A DNA stretch of 64,000 nt, from positions 1 through 64,000 of the forward strand of contig JBALVL010000015.1 of NCBI GenBank assembly GCA_036961355.1, read 5' to 3'. The translations under genes and the position numbers were made by a program. Every line of letters begins with the position of its first letter. Within the stretch, counting starts at the first letter, position 1. The notes beneath the pieces are model-generated. The model did not search any database. It saw only the letters and a program-made list of their open reading frames with translations, and was not told where the DNA came from. Below are positions 43,972 through 53,211 of this stretch, piece by piece. This DNA is from Motiliproteus sp036961355 (GTDB taxonomy: Bacteria > Pseudomonadota > Gammaproteobacteria > Pseudomonadales > Balneatricaceae).

Positions 43972-44979
43972 ATGAATAAACTCCTCACTCTTGTCACCTG
44001 TCTCGGTTTAAGCAGTGCCTGTATTGCCGAGCAGACTGCTCAGCAAGCCAACGACCTGCCTCAGCTAACGGTCTACACCTACGATTCGTTTGTCTCAGAA
44101 TGGGGGCCAGGACCGAAGTTAGAGTCGGCCTTTGAAGCACAATGTCAGTGCGATCTGAACTTCATCGCGGTCGATGATGGAGTCAGCATTCTGAATCGGT
44201 TACGAATCGAAAAGGACCGCACCAAAGCCGACGCGATTGTCGGCCTCGATGACGCATTGATTGAAGTAGCCCGTCAAGAAAATCTGGTACAACCTCACGA
44301 TCTACCGCTAGAGGGACTGACCGCTGAGCTGAACTGGCAGGACACCGATTTTATGCCATTCGATTACGGCTACTTCGCCTTCATTTATGACTCACAGAAA
44401 ATCACCAACCCAGCCACATCGCTTAAGGCGCTGGTCGAATCTGACGCCAGCGTTATCTACCAGGACCCCCGTACCAGCACCCCCGGACAAGGCTTAATGC
44501 TGTGGGTTAAGTCGGTCTACGGTGATCAGTCTGATCAAGCCTGGCAACAACTTTCCAGCCACACCCGTACGGTAACCAAAGGCTGGTGGGAAGCCTACAG
44601 CCTGTTTTTGGAAGGTGATGCCGATTATGTGCTCAGCTATAACACCTCACCCGCCTACCATGTTGTTGCCGAAGGAAAGGACCAATACCGCGCAGCACTG
44701 TTTAGCGAGGGCCATGTCGCACAGATCGAAGTCGCAGCGATCACCCGCACCAGCAAGCAGCCCGAGCTTGCCCGCCAGTTTCTTGCCTTTTTGGTTTCAG
44801 CCGAAGCTCAGACAATCATCCCGACAACCAACTGGATGATGCCGGTGATCGATAGCGTTGCATTGCCACCGGTGTTTGATCAATTGATCGCGCCGACCCG
44901 CATCGGTTTTAGTCCGGCTGAAATCGCGGCACAACGCAGCGCATGGATTCGTGAATGGCGTAGCGCCGCGTCACAGTAA
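43972..44979 (+). CDS. thiB: Thiamine ABC transporter substrate-binding protein ThiB
   Basis: Periplasmic binding protein for thiamine and its phosphates. A Sec signal peptide is seen (MNKLLTLVTCLGLSSACIAEQ region, cut after CIA). The mature part has the iron/thiamine-binding-protein pattern: LTVYTYDSFVSEWGPG, PFDYGYFAFIYDS, DPRTSTPGQGLMLW and NTSPAYHVVAEG. ATG 43972 starts the signal; an in-frame TTG at 43927 would lie next to the riboswitch. First gene of thiBPQ. Confidence 0.96.
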   Translation: MNKLLTLVTCLGLSSACIAEQTAQQANDLPQLTVYTYDSFVSEWGPGPKLESAFEAQCQCDLNFIAVDDGVSILNRLRIEKDRTKADAIVGLDDALIEVARQENLVQPHDLPLEGLTAELNWQDTDFMPFDYGYFAFIYDSQKITNPATSLKALVESDASVIYQDPRTSTPGQGLMLWVKSVYGDQSDQAWQQLSSHTRTVTKGWWEAYSLFLEGDADYVLSYNTSPAYHVVAEGKDQYRAALFSEGHVAQIEVAAITRTSKQPELARQFLAFLVSAEAQTIIPTTNWMMPVIDSVALPPVFDQLIAPTRIGFSPAEIAAQRSAWIREWRSAASQ

Positions 44980-44993
44980 TCAGGTATCAAGCG

Positions 44994-46706
44994 GTGGCGC
45001 TATCCGGCGAACAACCAAACCCCTGGCCCCGGTTCAATCCGTGGCGTATTGCCGGTTATCTGGCCTTGTCAGGAGCCTTGCTGCTAACCCTGCTCGCCTT
45101 TCAGGGGTTGATAGGGTTCAACGGTGAAGGGCCTGACTGGTCGTTGTTAAGCGATGGTTACTTCCACCAAATACTTCAATTTTCGATCTTTCAGGCACTG
45201 CTCAGTGCACTATTGTCAGTTGCCCTGGCCTGGCCCATCGCACGAGCGCTCTATTACCTACCCCGACTTCGAGGCCGCCGAGCCTTTTTGAACCTATGTC
45301 TGCTCTGCTTCGTGATGCCGACGCTAATCGTCATTACCGGCTTGGTCGCGTTGCTGGGCCGATCGGGGCAACTATCGGGTATCACTGCGGTATTATTCGG
45401 CGACGACTGGAATATTTACGGTCTCAGCGGCATCTTGCTGGCGCATCTGTTTTTGAATATGCCGTTTGCCGTGCGAGTGTTTTACCAACAACTGCAAGCG
45501 ATCCCTGACAGCAGTTGGAAACTGGCAGCGCAGCTCAAACTCTCACCGCAGGCTCAGCTCCGATTGATCGAATGGCCGGGCATCCGTAACGCCGTACTGA
45601 CACTGCTGGGTTTTATCTTCGTGCTTTGCTTTAACAGTTTCGCCATCGTTCTGGCGCTGGGAGGCGGACCCCGTTCGACCACGCTGGAAGTGGCCATCTA
45701 CCAAGCGCTCAAGTATGACTTCAATATTCCCGAAGCACTGACCTTAGCCTGGACCCAGCTGCTAATCGTGGGCGGTTTATGGTGGCTGGTATCGCGGCTT
45801 GGCAACCCGGTCTGGTTATCGATCGATACCGCCAGTCGCAATTTCACGCCGGTACCCAGCAACAACGCCAAACGATTGCACCGGTTCAGTTACTACACTG
45901 GCTGGTTGCTGCTGTCTCTACCGCTGCTAGCGCTTCTGCCGGGACTGCTCAACAGCAACTTACAACGCTTTAATTTACTCGACCTGCTGCATCCAACACT
46001 GATCAGTTTAGGACTGGCATTACTCGCCGCCTGCTGCGGCATGACATTGGCCTACCTGATACTCAAGCCGATTCGGTGGGCGTTGCACCAAGGCAACCTT
46101 CGCCGTGGACTGTTATTAGAGTGGCTTGCCAGCCACCAGTTAGTGGCACCGGCGATGGTGATATCGGTGGGACTGTTTGTATTGTTACTACCTCGTATCG
46201 ACCTTGATCGCTGGGGCATGCTGTGGGTTGCGATACTCAATACCGCGATGGTGCTGCCGTTTGCGATTCATCAGCTAAAACCCCGCTTAGTGCAATTTGA
46301 CAGCCAATACCAAACCCTCAGCCGATCATTAAAGCTCAGCGGCTGGCAGCAATGGCAGATCGAGTGGCCTTTCATTCAACCGGTGATGTTATCCACCTTC
46401 GCCCTCACCCTAGTGTTAGCGCTTGGCGATGTCGCCATCTACTCCATCTTCGGTACCCAGCAGTGGCAAACGCTACCCTGGCTGATCTACAGCTACGCAG
46501 GTAGCTATCGCATCGCTGAAGCCTGCCTGGCTTCTCTGCTGCTGCTGGCGCTCTGCGCACTGATACTGTGGCTGATAGAGTGGCTGGCACAACGGCTCAA
46601 TAACCGACTGCATCCCAAGTACCCTCGCGATGCACGAACTGCTGCGGATAGTCTCGACTTTACTAAACGTCAGCTTTGCCATGAAGACAATGACAGGACC
46701 CCTTGA
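44994..46706 (+). CDS. thiP: Thiamine ABC transporter permease ThiP
   Basis: 570 residues; two fused permease domains with about 12 membrane helices. EAA loops appear in both halves (around AAQLKLSPQAQLRLIEWPGI and SRSLKLSGWQQWQIEWPFI). GTG 44994 is used; AGG lies about ten bases upstream. It follows thiB after 14 bases, and its TGA overlaps the thiQ ATG (TGATG), so the complex is made in fixed ratio. Confidence 0.96.
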   Translation: MALSGEQPNPWPRFNPWRIAGYLALSGALLLTLLAFQGLIGFNGEGPDWSLLSDGYFHQILQFSIFQALLSALLSVALAWPIARALYYLPRLRGRRAFLNLCLLCFVMPTLIVITGLVALLGRSGQLSGITAVLFGDDWNIYGLSGILLAHLFLNMPFAVRVFYQQLQAIPDSSWKLAAQLKLSPQAQLRLIEWPGIRNAVLTLLGFIFVLCFNSFAIVLALGGGPRSTTLEVAIYQALKYDFNIPEALTLAWTQLLIVGGLWWLVSRLGNPVWLSIDTASRNFTPVPSNNAKRLHRFSYYTGWLLLSLPLLALLPGLLNSNLQRFNLLDLLHPTLISLGLALLAACCGMTLAYLILKPIRWALHQGNLRRGLLLEWLASHQLVAPAMVISVGLFVLLLPRIDLDRWGMLWVAILNTAMVLPFAIHQLKPRLVQFDSQYQTLSRSLKLSGWQQWQIEWPFIQPVMLSTFALTLVLALGDVAIYSIFGTQQWQTLPWLIYSYAGSYRIAEACLASLLLLALCALILWLIEWLAQRLNNRLHPKYPRDARTAADSLDFTKRQLCHEDNDRTP

Positions 46707-47305
46707 TGCTTGAGATCGATCAGCTCGAACTGGAACGCGACAACCGTTTGCTGCGTTATCACTTTAGCGTTGCCGCCGGCCAAATTTTGGCGATCCAGGG
46801 CCGTAGCGGCGTCGGTAAATCGAGCCTGCTCAGCGCTATCGCAGGTTTTGTAACCCCCTGTAGTGGCACCATTCACTGGCATGGCCAAGCGCTACATCCT
46901 CTCAGCGTTGAACAACGCCCGGTCAGCTTATTGTTTCAGGATCACAACCTGTTCGAGCATTTAAGCGTACTCGACAACCTCGTCCTGGGATTTGGCGGCC
47001 CGCCGCCCTTAGAGGCGATCCATCAGGCTGCATGCGAGCTCGAGGTCTCTCATCAACTGCATAAAAAACCCGCACAACTGTCCGGTGGCCAACGCCAGCG
47101 TATCGGCCTGATACGAACCCTGCTTCGGCCAGAAGCCTTAATTCTGCTCGACGAACCCTTCGCTGAGCTCGACTCAGAGACCCGTGAACTAGCCACGACC
47201 TGGGTACGAAATACTGCCAAAAACACCGGTAAAACCCTGTTACTGGTGACCCACCAACAAGAAGATGTCGAGCGCGTCGCCGACCAAACCCTCAATCTGC
47301 TGTAA
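46706..47305 (+). CDS. thiQ: Thiamine ABC transporter ATPase ThiQ
   Basis: 200 residues. Walker A is GRSGVGKSS, the Q-loop LLFQDHNLF, the signature LSGGQRQRIGL, Walker B LILLDEPFAELD and the His switch VTHQQED. It is of the short ThiQ type with no extra regulatory domain. ATG 46706 overlaps the thiP stop. Last gene of the riboswitch-controlled operon. Confidence 0.96.
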   Translation: MLEIDQLELERDNRLLRYHFSVAAGQILAIQGRSGVGKSSLLSAIAGFVTPCSGTIHWHGQALHPLSVEQRPVSLLFQDHNLFEHLSVLDNLVLGFGGPPPLEAIHQAACELEVSHQLHKKPAQLSGGQRQRIGLIRTLLRPEALILLDEPFAELDSETRELATTWVRNTAKNTGKTLLLVTHQQEDVERVADQTLNLL

Positions 47306-47495
47306 TTCAGCTAGCGCACCCATGCACCCATATTGATCCATAGACCCAATTATCGATTAATGACCAATATCCTCTTAACGATGGAAAAACAGTGCCTGCT
47401 CTGCCTATACTCCATTCGATCTTTGTGGTCGTCGCGCGGTTCAGTACAGAGAGATCGTTTGCTCCGATCAACCTGAAGAGTCAAAGCGAGTCCCT

Positions 47496-47909
47496 ATGAA
47501 AAAGCCCCATGACCAACACGGTAGCACTGGCAAACAAACACCTGTAATTGCTCTCAAAACCTTGCTTCTGAGCATCAGCCTACTGCTGTTCAATGGCTGT
47601 ACGACAGAGCCTGCCAGCGAAGGTCAGATTGGTGCCTGGGTTGGGTATCAAGAGCAGCAACTCTCCGAGTCGAGTTACCAGCTCAGCTATACCGACAAGG
47701 CTGACCCGGCCGATGAGAAAGCCGCCTGGAGTCGAGTTGAAGGATTATGGCAGCAGCGAGCGCAGGAGCTCTGTGGCAGCGACAACTACATGAGCAGTAA
47801 GATGGTGTACGACACCCCCTGCCGCACCCACTATGCAGTTTATGGAGCTTATCTTCGACGCGAAGAACAGTGCCTGCTTGAGTTAAGCGGTGTGGTTCAA
47901 TGCCAGTAA
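47496..47909 (+). CDS. Hypothetical lipoprotein
   Basis: 137 residues. A polar 20-residue N-terminal segment precedes a hydrophobic helix and the lipobox LFNGC. The mature part has four cysteines, two of them in LCGSDNYM and DTPCRTHY, likely disulfide bonded, and a conserved-looking AVYGAYLRREEQCLLE ending. Export as an outer-membrane lipoprotein is inferred. No family recognised. The ATG is read with a fair GAGTC upstream context; it is followed by a hairpin at 47940-47962. Confidence 0.6.
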   Translation: MKKPHDQHGSTGKQTPVIALKTLLLSISLLLFNGCTTEPASEGQIGAWVGYQEQQLSESSYQLSYTDKADPADEKAAWSRVEGLWQQRAQELCGSDNYMSSKMVYDTPCRTHYAVYGAYLRREEQCLLELSGVVQCQ

Positions 47910-48279
47910 ACCGCTGATCTCTGGACACCAGCCAAAAGACCGCCGTCATCTTCATGCGGCGGAGCAAACATGCTTAACGCCGCATTCCCCAATACAGAGT
48001 TCCACCGCCCCAAGACAGGGACCTCAATTGAGCCAGGCATCAGGCACGACGACACAAAATCGATCTAAGCCCCAGCACATCTATCTATCCAATGGACAGA
48101 ACGCCCCTCCAGTAATTAAAAGCCCAGTAAATAGCCAAAAGCTATGACCACCATCTTCATAATCAATTAGAGCTATGAAGAATGGCGTTATATTCTAATC
48201 ACCAGTAGCAACGACCACCCCACAGCGGTTGTACAACTCACTCGTAGCGTTATCGCATAACGAAAAAAGGATACTCAGC
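47910..48279. other. Gap between lipoprotein and Prx-Grx genes
   Basis: 370 bases without a convincing gene. CCGCCG (47940-47945) and CGGCGG (47957-47962) form a short GC-rich stem 31 bases after the lipoprotein stop without a T-tract. The remainder is AT-rich near 48130-48190 and probably contains the promoter of the peroxiredoxin gene. Confidence 0.4.
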
Positions 48280-49011
48280 ATGTTAGAAAACAGCGAAGGC
48301 AAAAATGTCCCACAGGTTACCTTCCACTGCCGTCAGGAAGATCAATGGGTAGACCGCGATAGCGATGCACTTTTTTCCGGTAAACGTACCATCTTATTTG
48401 CACTACCCGGCGCATTCACTCCAACCTGCTCCTCCAGCCACTTACCACGCTATAACCAGTTGGTGGGGCAATTTAAAGCACTGGGAATCGACGCCGTCTA
48501 TTGCCTGTCGGTCAACGACAGCTTCGTCATGAATGCTTGGCAGGATGACCAACAAGCTGACGCCATCACTTTCCTGCCCGATGGAAGCGGTGAATTCAGC
48601 CAAGCACTAGGAATGCTGGTGGACAAATCTGAGATCGGCTTCGGTCAACGCTCTTGGCGTTATTCGATGTTAATCAATGATGGTAAAATCGAAAAAATGT
48701 TCATTGAGCGCCAGGTCGCAGGCGACCCGTTCGAAGTCTCAGATGCCGATACCATGATGCAATATCTCGACCCCCAGCATAAAGAGGCGGACGGCATCAC
48801 CGTCTTTACTCGCCCTGGCTGTGGTCACTGTGCACGGGCTAAATCGTTGCTGGATGAGAAGGGGCTGAATTACGAAGAGGTCATCTTGGGCCAGGGCATC
48901 AGCCATGCCGGACTGAAGGCAGTAACCGGCCAACTAACGGTTCCACAGATCTATATCAACGGACAGCATATTGGCGGTGCAGACGAGCTGGAACAAAAAA
49001 TCAGCGCGTAA
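48280..49011 (+). CDS. Peroxiredoxin-glutaredoxin fusion protein
   Basis: 243 residues. The N-terminal 1-Cys/2-Cys peroxiredoxin domain carries the peroxidatic Cys in PGAFTPTCSSSHLPRY. A C-terminal glutaredoxin domain (from about residue 170) has FTRPGCGHCARAK and the GSH-binding TVPQIYINGQHIGG. This hybrid, known from Haemophilus and many gammaproteobacteria, reduces peroxides with glutathione through its own glutaredoxin. ATG 48280 starts at MLENSEGK; the earlier in-frame TTG at 48229 adds unconserved residues. Confidence 0.95.
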   Translation: MLENSEGKNVPQVTFHCRQEDQWVDRDSDALFSGKRTILFALPGAFTPTCSSSHLPRYNQLVGQFKALGIDAVYCLSVNDSFVMNAWQDDQQADAITFLPDGSGEFSQALGMLVDKSEIGFGQRSWRYSMLINDGKIEKMFIERQVAGDPFEVSDADTMMQYLDPQHKEADGITVFTRPGCGHCARAKSLLDEKGLNYEEVILGQGISHAGLKAVTGQLTVPQIYINGQHIGGADELEQKISA

Positions 49012-49078
49012 AGCCGCGATAGCGGGCTAATTAAGCCGTTGAAAAGCATCATTTCTGCCGGTTATTATTCGGACAGGA

Positions 49079-49858
49079 ATGGTGCTTTTATCGGTCCGGC
49101 CATCCGTTTACAATCAAGCCATGCCGGAAACCTTTGACCAACCATCATTAAGACCCGCTCCCCGTGCTCAGTCGTTCTCTGGCCGACTGCTGCTGTTACT
49201 GATTTCACTACCGATACTGCTCAGCGTCAGCGGTTGTGACTTCAACGTCAAAAACCTCGCCAAGAACGACGTCGACATGATCGTCGATCAACATATTCTT
49301 GAACTCAAATCATTGACCGATCGATTGATGGTCAAGCTCTATAAACGCAACCCCAGAGAGCTGGCAAAAGCGCCCCAAAGAACCGTTAATCAGCGCCTTC
49401 GGCAACTCTCCTCCATCCCACCCAACTACCGCTTTGCGGAGTTGAGCAACAAACAAGGCGAAGCCGCACTGGAGCTTGCATTTCAACCCGATTATTCCGG
49501 CGACCGAGTGTTCGCCTTTATGGTCGGCCTCAATAGCATGCTACATGCCTCCTACAACATGCAGACCGAGCTCTTTCTTCTCGACCAACTCGACCAGCAA
49601 CTACTCTACAACAGCGCCCGTAATTTAGAGATCATAAACTGGCGAATGAATAACTTTAAACGTTTTGATTCAAAACCTTACCTACTAAGCAACGGTTACC
49701 ATAACGGCATCGCCAACCTGAGTTTCGAACGTTTATTCGGTAAAATGATTCTGATCCAGGATATGATGGCCAAAGTGGTCGCCGATAAAAACAACCGGAC
49801 TATCAGCGCTGTCATCCACAGTGTCGCATCGACTACTCTACTGCCAATCCCTTTCTAG
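49079..49858 (+). CDS. Hypothetical lipoprotein with helical domain
   Basis: 259 residues. A long N-terminal segment leads to a hydrophobic stretch and lipobox LSVSGC; starting at ATG 49121 (MPETFDQ) would be as good. The mature protein is mostly helical: KNDVDMIVDQHILELKSLTDRLMVKLYKRNP, then FMVGLNSMLHASYNMQTE and FDSKPYLLSNGYHN. I have the impression of a conserved gammaproteobacterial lipoprotein, but I do not recognise a named family. It overlaps nothing and is convergent with the kinase gene at 49899. Confidence 0.65.
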   Translation: MVLLSVRPSVYNQAMPETFDQPSLRPAPRAQSFSGRLLLLLISLPILLSVSGCDFNVKNLAKNDVDMIVDQHILELKSLTDRLMVKLYKRNPRELAKAPQRTVNQRLRQLSSIPPNYRFAELSNKQGEAALELAFQPDYSGDRVFAFMVGLNSMLHASYNMQTELFLLDQLDQQLLYNSARNLEIINWRMNNFKRFDSKPYLLSNGYHNGIANLSFERLFGKMILIQDMMAKVVADKNNRTISAVIHSVASTTLLPIPF

Positions 49859-49898
49859 CGCCTGGTTAGCACGACGGTGAAATAACCTGCTTCGCCCC

Positions 49899-50897
49899 TC
49901 AATTATGATCTAGTGGATGATTAATCTGTATTTGGCAAGCTTTATGGTTTTCATTAAGAAAGCAGGTGACATCTGCTTTATCGGGCATCTGCAATAACAT
50001 CTGCCGGGTCAACCTCTCGTAATGCATAATGAAACGACGGATCTCAGCGCCGCTCATGATCCGCAACTCACCCGGTTCACCTTTCCGCTCAAGATGACGA
50101 ACCCGTTCGGCCAACTTCTGCTCCTGCAACGTACGCCACTCAAATACACTGTCCATGCTGGGAACCTTTAACATGATCAAACTATCAAGCATGCCAAACA
50201 ACGTCTGATAACCCCCTTTGAGCTGGTCATTAACGTAACTACGCCATAACGCATCCGGGTCCTCTTTCGCTTCAAGCTCATTCACCGGGTCGACCAAGGC
50301 CTCTTCAGACTGCGGCTCGGCTCCCAGGCACCAACCATCGAGCACCACAATATCGACCGGGCCCAACCACTCTTGCCAAACCCGCTCGGGACAGCGATCA
50401 TCGATCGATTTATCAAATACCGGAATTTTTACCACCGAACCCTCACCGGCATTACGCAGCTGCTCGATCAGACTAATGCCCAACTCCACATCATGGGTTC
50501 CGGGTACGCCGCGCGTTGCCAGAAGCGGATGTATATCTGCAGCTAGGCGTTGTCGGCTGGCGCGGGTCATGTAGATATCATCGATAGAAAAACCGACAAC
50601 CCGCTGACCAAAACCGGATGACAGTGTCACTTCAAGCAGATTAAACAGCGTTGATTTTCCCGCCCCTTGTGCGCCGTTTATACCCACCACTAACGGCCCT
50701 TCGGTGCGGGATTTTAGCTCCATTAACCAGGCAGCCAATGGTACGTAGAATGCATCGAGCACCTCGACCAGACCGATATCGACCTTTAGCGTTTTTAAAG
50801 TGGAGGCAAACTCCGCCTCGACCGTAGCCACCACCTCTTTACGCTTCTGTTTGGACTGGAACAGTTGATCTGTGGGCCAGGAAGTTAGTACTGCCAC
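49899..50897 (-). CDS. P-loop kinase related to D-glycerate 3-kinase
   Basis: 332 residues. Walker A is GINGAQGAGKSTLF; the metal/phosphate site SIDDIYMTRASRQRLA and VLDGWCLGAEPQ are typical of the GLYK-like family (plant and cyanobacterial D-glycerate 3-kinase; YggC in E. coli). Substrate assignment from sequence is uncertain; glycerate or a related sugar acid is possible. GTG 50897 has GAGGG about nine bases upstream. It lies downstream of the alpha/beta hydrolase on the opposite end of a shared minus-strand run. Confidence 0.8.
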   Translation of the reverse strand: MAVLTSWPTDQLFQSKQKRKEVVATVEAEFASTLKTLKVDIGLVEVLDAFYVPLAAWLMELKSRTEGPLVVGINGAQGAGKSTLFNLLEVTLSSGFGQRVVGFSIDDIYMTRASRQRLAADIHPLLATRGVPGTHDVELGISLIEQLRNAGEGSVVKIPVFDKSIDDRCPERVWQEWLGPVDIVVLDGWCLGAEPQSEEALVDPVNELEAKEDPDALWRSYVNDQLKGGYQTLFGMLDSLIMLKVPSMDSVFEWRTLQEQKLAERVRHLERKGEPGELRIMSGAEIRRFIMHYERLTRQMLLQMPDKADVTCFLNENHKACQIQINHPLDHN

Positions 50898-50941
50898 GGC
50901 AAGTTACCCTCTATGATTTGTATATAATCGATCGAAACAGT

Positions 50942-51793
50942 TTAAACAGCGGTACGCCGCAGCCAATCAACCACAGACTGAATCTGTGCCGGCTCCATCA
51001 AGGACGGCGCATGTCCGATACCGGGCCAGTGAATAGATTCCAGAGAGGCGTTGTGTTGTTCCATCCGGGTCACCGTCTCAGCGCTGAGCACATCGGAGTC
51101 CTCACCCCACAACAGCAATTGCGGGCAACGAACCTGCTGCCAAACAGGCCAGAGGTCGACATCCTCGCTACTGCTCTGACGGGTATAATCGCCAATCACC
51201 GGGTCATAATGTAACGATAGTTTTTCTTCACCGGCCTGACGCGACCCCTGCAACGCCAGGTGACGCCACTGTTTATCGGACAGTCCGTCAAAAGCGGTGT
51301 ACTGCTGCCGCATATAGGCTTCCACCTGTTCGACCGAATCAAAACGAGGGTCGGTGCCGACATAGGTACCAATTCGCTGAAGCGCCTCCTTAGCAACGAA
51401 GGCACCGATATCGTTGAGAACCAAACGGCGGATCGGCGTATTAGGCTGAGCCGCCAATGCCATACCGATCAAACCACCCATTGAAGTACCTATCCAGTCG
51501 ACCTGTTTAACCTTGAGGCGTGCGATCAAGGCGGTCATATCCTGTAGGTACTGAGGAATCACGTAGGGACTCCCTGCGGGTAACCAATCACTGCTACCGC
51601 GGCCGACGACATCGGGGCAAACCACTCGATAGTTTCGCGACAGCGCCAGCGCTAGGTCATCAAAATCACGGCTATTTCGGGCCAAACCGTGGACACAGAT
51701 CAACACGCGCTGGTTCTCAGCCGCGCCCCATTCGTGATAAACCACCTCATGAAACCCCTGCGGGTTAAGGGACTGGAAACTTTCCGTTCGCAT
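50942..51793 (-). CDS. Alpha/beta-fold hydrolase
   Basis: 283 residues. HGLARNSRDF is the oxyanion strand, GTSMGG holds the nucleophile Ser, D in LLLWGEDSDVLS and the terminal His in WPGIGHAPSL complete the triad. ATG 51793 is chosen because GGAGATCTCAG precedes it; the earlier frame start at 51844 has no site. Similar to small esterases or meta-cleavage hydrolases, but the substrate is unknown. Confidence 0.85.
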   Translation of the reverse strand: MRTESFQSLNPQGFHEVVYHEWGAAENQRVLICVHGLARNSRDFDDLALALSRNYRVVCPDVVGRGSSDWLPAGSPYVIPQYLQDMTALIARLKVKQVDWIGTSMGGLIGMALAAQPNTPIRRLVLNDIGAFVAKEALQRIGTYVGTDPRFDSVEQVEAYMRQQYTAFDGLSDKQWRHLALQGSRQAGEEKLSLHYDPVIGDYTRQSSSEDVDLWPVWQQVRCPQLLLWGEDSDVLSAETVTRMEQHNASLESIHWPGIGHAPSLMEPAQIQSVVDWLRRTAV

Positions 51794-51892
51794 CTGAGAT
51801 CTCCACCGTTCAAGAACTAGCAACATAGCACACATATGCACCACCTCAGTTTACAAAAACTGCGGCTTCATGGCTAAAAGACTCGCGTGAAA

Positions 51893-52957
51893 TCAGTTAA
51901 ATAGCGCAAGCTGATGGCAGCTGTGATCGTTGTCAGAAGCCCCCAACCTAACGCCGACGCCGAGCAGGCGAACCGGTCGATTGCGGCGCTGAAATCCCTG
52001 CTCTAACAGGGCGTTAAAAAGCGACGGAGCCCCCACACCATCAGAGCTCGATTCGACCGTGGTCTGCACAAAATCATCAAATTTTACTTTGACCAAAGTG
52101 CCGGTAATCGAATAAGCGCTCTCGATGGCGGTCAGTCGCTGTTGTAAACGTTCTAATAACATCGGCAGCTGATCCTGGCAGGAGGCAAGGTCGGCAAGAT
52201 CACTGGCGTAGGTATGCTCGACGCTGACACTTTTACGTTGCCGTTCAGTCCGTATCGGGCGGTGATCGATACCACGGCAAAGTTGGTGTAAACGCTCTCC
52301 AAAGCTGCCTAACCACTGTTTCAGTTCAGCCTGCTCATAACGCCGTAACTGCTGGCAGGTTGTTACGCCTCGCTGCTGCAGTTTTGCCGCTGTTGCCGGC
52401 CCTACACCATAAATTTTACTAACAGGAAGCTGCGCGGAAAAGGAATCGACCTGTGCGGGTGTAACAACAAAAAGACCATCTGGTTTATTCCAGTCACTGG
52501 CCACTTTGGCCAGAAACTTGTTCGGAGCAACGCCCGCTGAGATGGTAATGCCTACGTCGCGATCAACCTGCTGTCGTATCGCCTGCGCCATGCGCGTAGC
52601 GCTACCGCCACAATGACTGCTGGCGCTGACGTCAAGAAACGCTTCGTCGAGTGATAACGGCTCCACCAGGTCGGTATATTGCCGAAAGATGGCACCTATC
52701 TGCTCGGATGCCTTTCGATACTTGGCCATGGTGCCAGGCAGGATCAACAGGCCGGGACAAAGCTTACGGGCCTGCGCCGAAGCCATTGCAGAATGGATTC
52801 CAAACGCACGGGCCAGATAATTACAGGTAGAAATAACACCCCTGCGACCCGGATCACCGCCGATGGCCATCGGCACGTTACGCAACGATGGATCGTCACG
52901 CATCTCGACAGCCGCAAAAAAGCAGTCACAATCGGCATGAATTATTTTTCTGTCCAT
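51893..52957 (-). CDS. dinB: DNA polymerase IV
   Basis: Error-prone Y-family polymerase. Catalytic acids are in IIHADCDCFFAAVEM and LSLDEAFLDVS; the little-finger region shows KSVSVEHTYASDL. The C-terminal beta-clamp motif is at the end (DNDHSCHQLALF: QLALF). At 354 residues it equals the E. coli enzyme. A LexA box lies 45 bases upstream of its ATG, so SOS induction is expected. Confidence 0.97.
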   Translation of the reverse strand: MDRKIIHADCDCFFAAVEMRDDPSLRNVPMAIGGDPGRRGVISTCNYLARAFGIHSAMASAQARKLCPGLLILPGTMAKYRKASEQIGAIFRQYTDLVEPLSLDEAFLDVSASSHCGGSATRMAQAIRQQVDRDVGITISAGVAPNKFLAKVASDWNKPDGLFVVTPAQVDSFSAQLPVSKIYGVGPATAAKLQQRGVTTCQQLRRYEQAELKQWLGSFGERLHQLCRGIDHRPIRTERQRKSVSVEHTYASDLADLASCQDQLPMLLERLQQRLTAIESAYSITGTLVKVKFDDFVQTTVESSSDGVGAPSLFNALLEQGFQRRNRPVRLLGVGVRLGASDNDHSCHQLALFN

Positions 52958-52988
52958 CGCGTACAGAGCTCAGTAAAGGAACTGAATA

Positions 52989-53017
52989 CTGTACACAAAT
53001 ACTGTATATAAACACAG
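52989..53017 (-). promoter_or_regulatory. LexA box upstream of dinB
   Basis: CTGT-ATATAAAC-ACAG at 53002-53017 fits CTGT-N8-ACAG exactly. An overlapping second half-degenerate site CTGT-ACACAAAT-ACTG lies at 52989-53004. The site is centred about 50 bases upstream of the dinB start and would block its promoter. Confidence 0.85.
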
Positions 53018-53065
53018 TCTATATACACAATGACCTTCGGTCTTCTCAGACGCACAGCGCGAGCA

Positions 53066-53093
53066 TAAAAAAAGCGCACCCACGGATGCGCTT
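53066..53093 (-). terminator. Intrinsic terminator of ptsP
   Basis: AAGCGCA and TGCGCTT form a stem with an eight-base loop. On the minus strand it is followed by TTTTTTT. It lies about 120 bases after the ptsP stop and before the dinB LexA box. Confidence 0.85.
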
Positions 53094-53211
53094 CTTCAGA
53101 AGGTAAACGACATCAGCCGTCATCACCTATACCGCTAGTTAATGTTCATTCGTAATTGTTCATTCGCTCCCGTTCACTTTTACTGACCCGTCGAACAACT
53201 CTCGGGGCATA

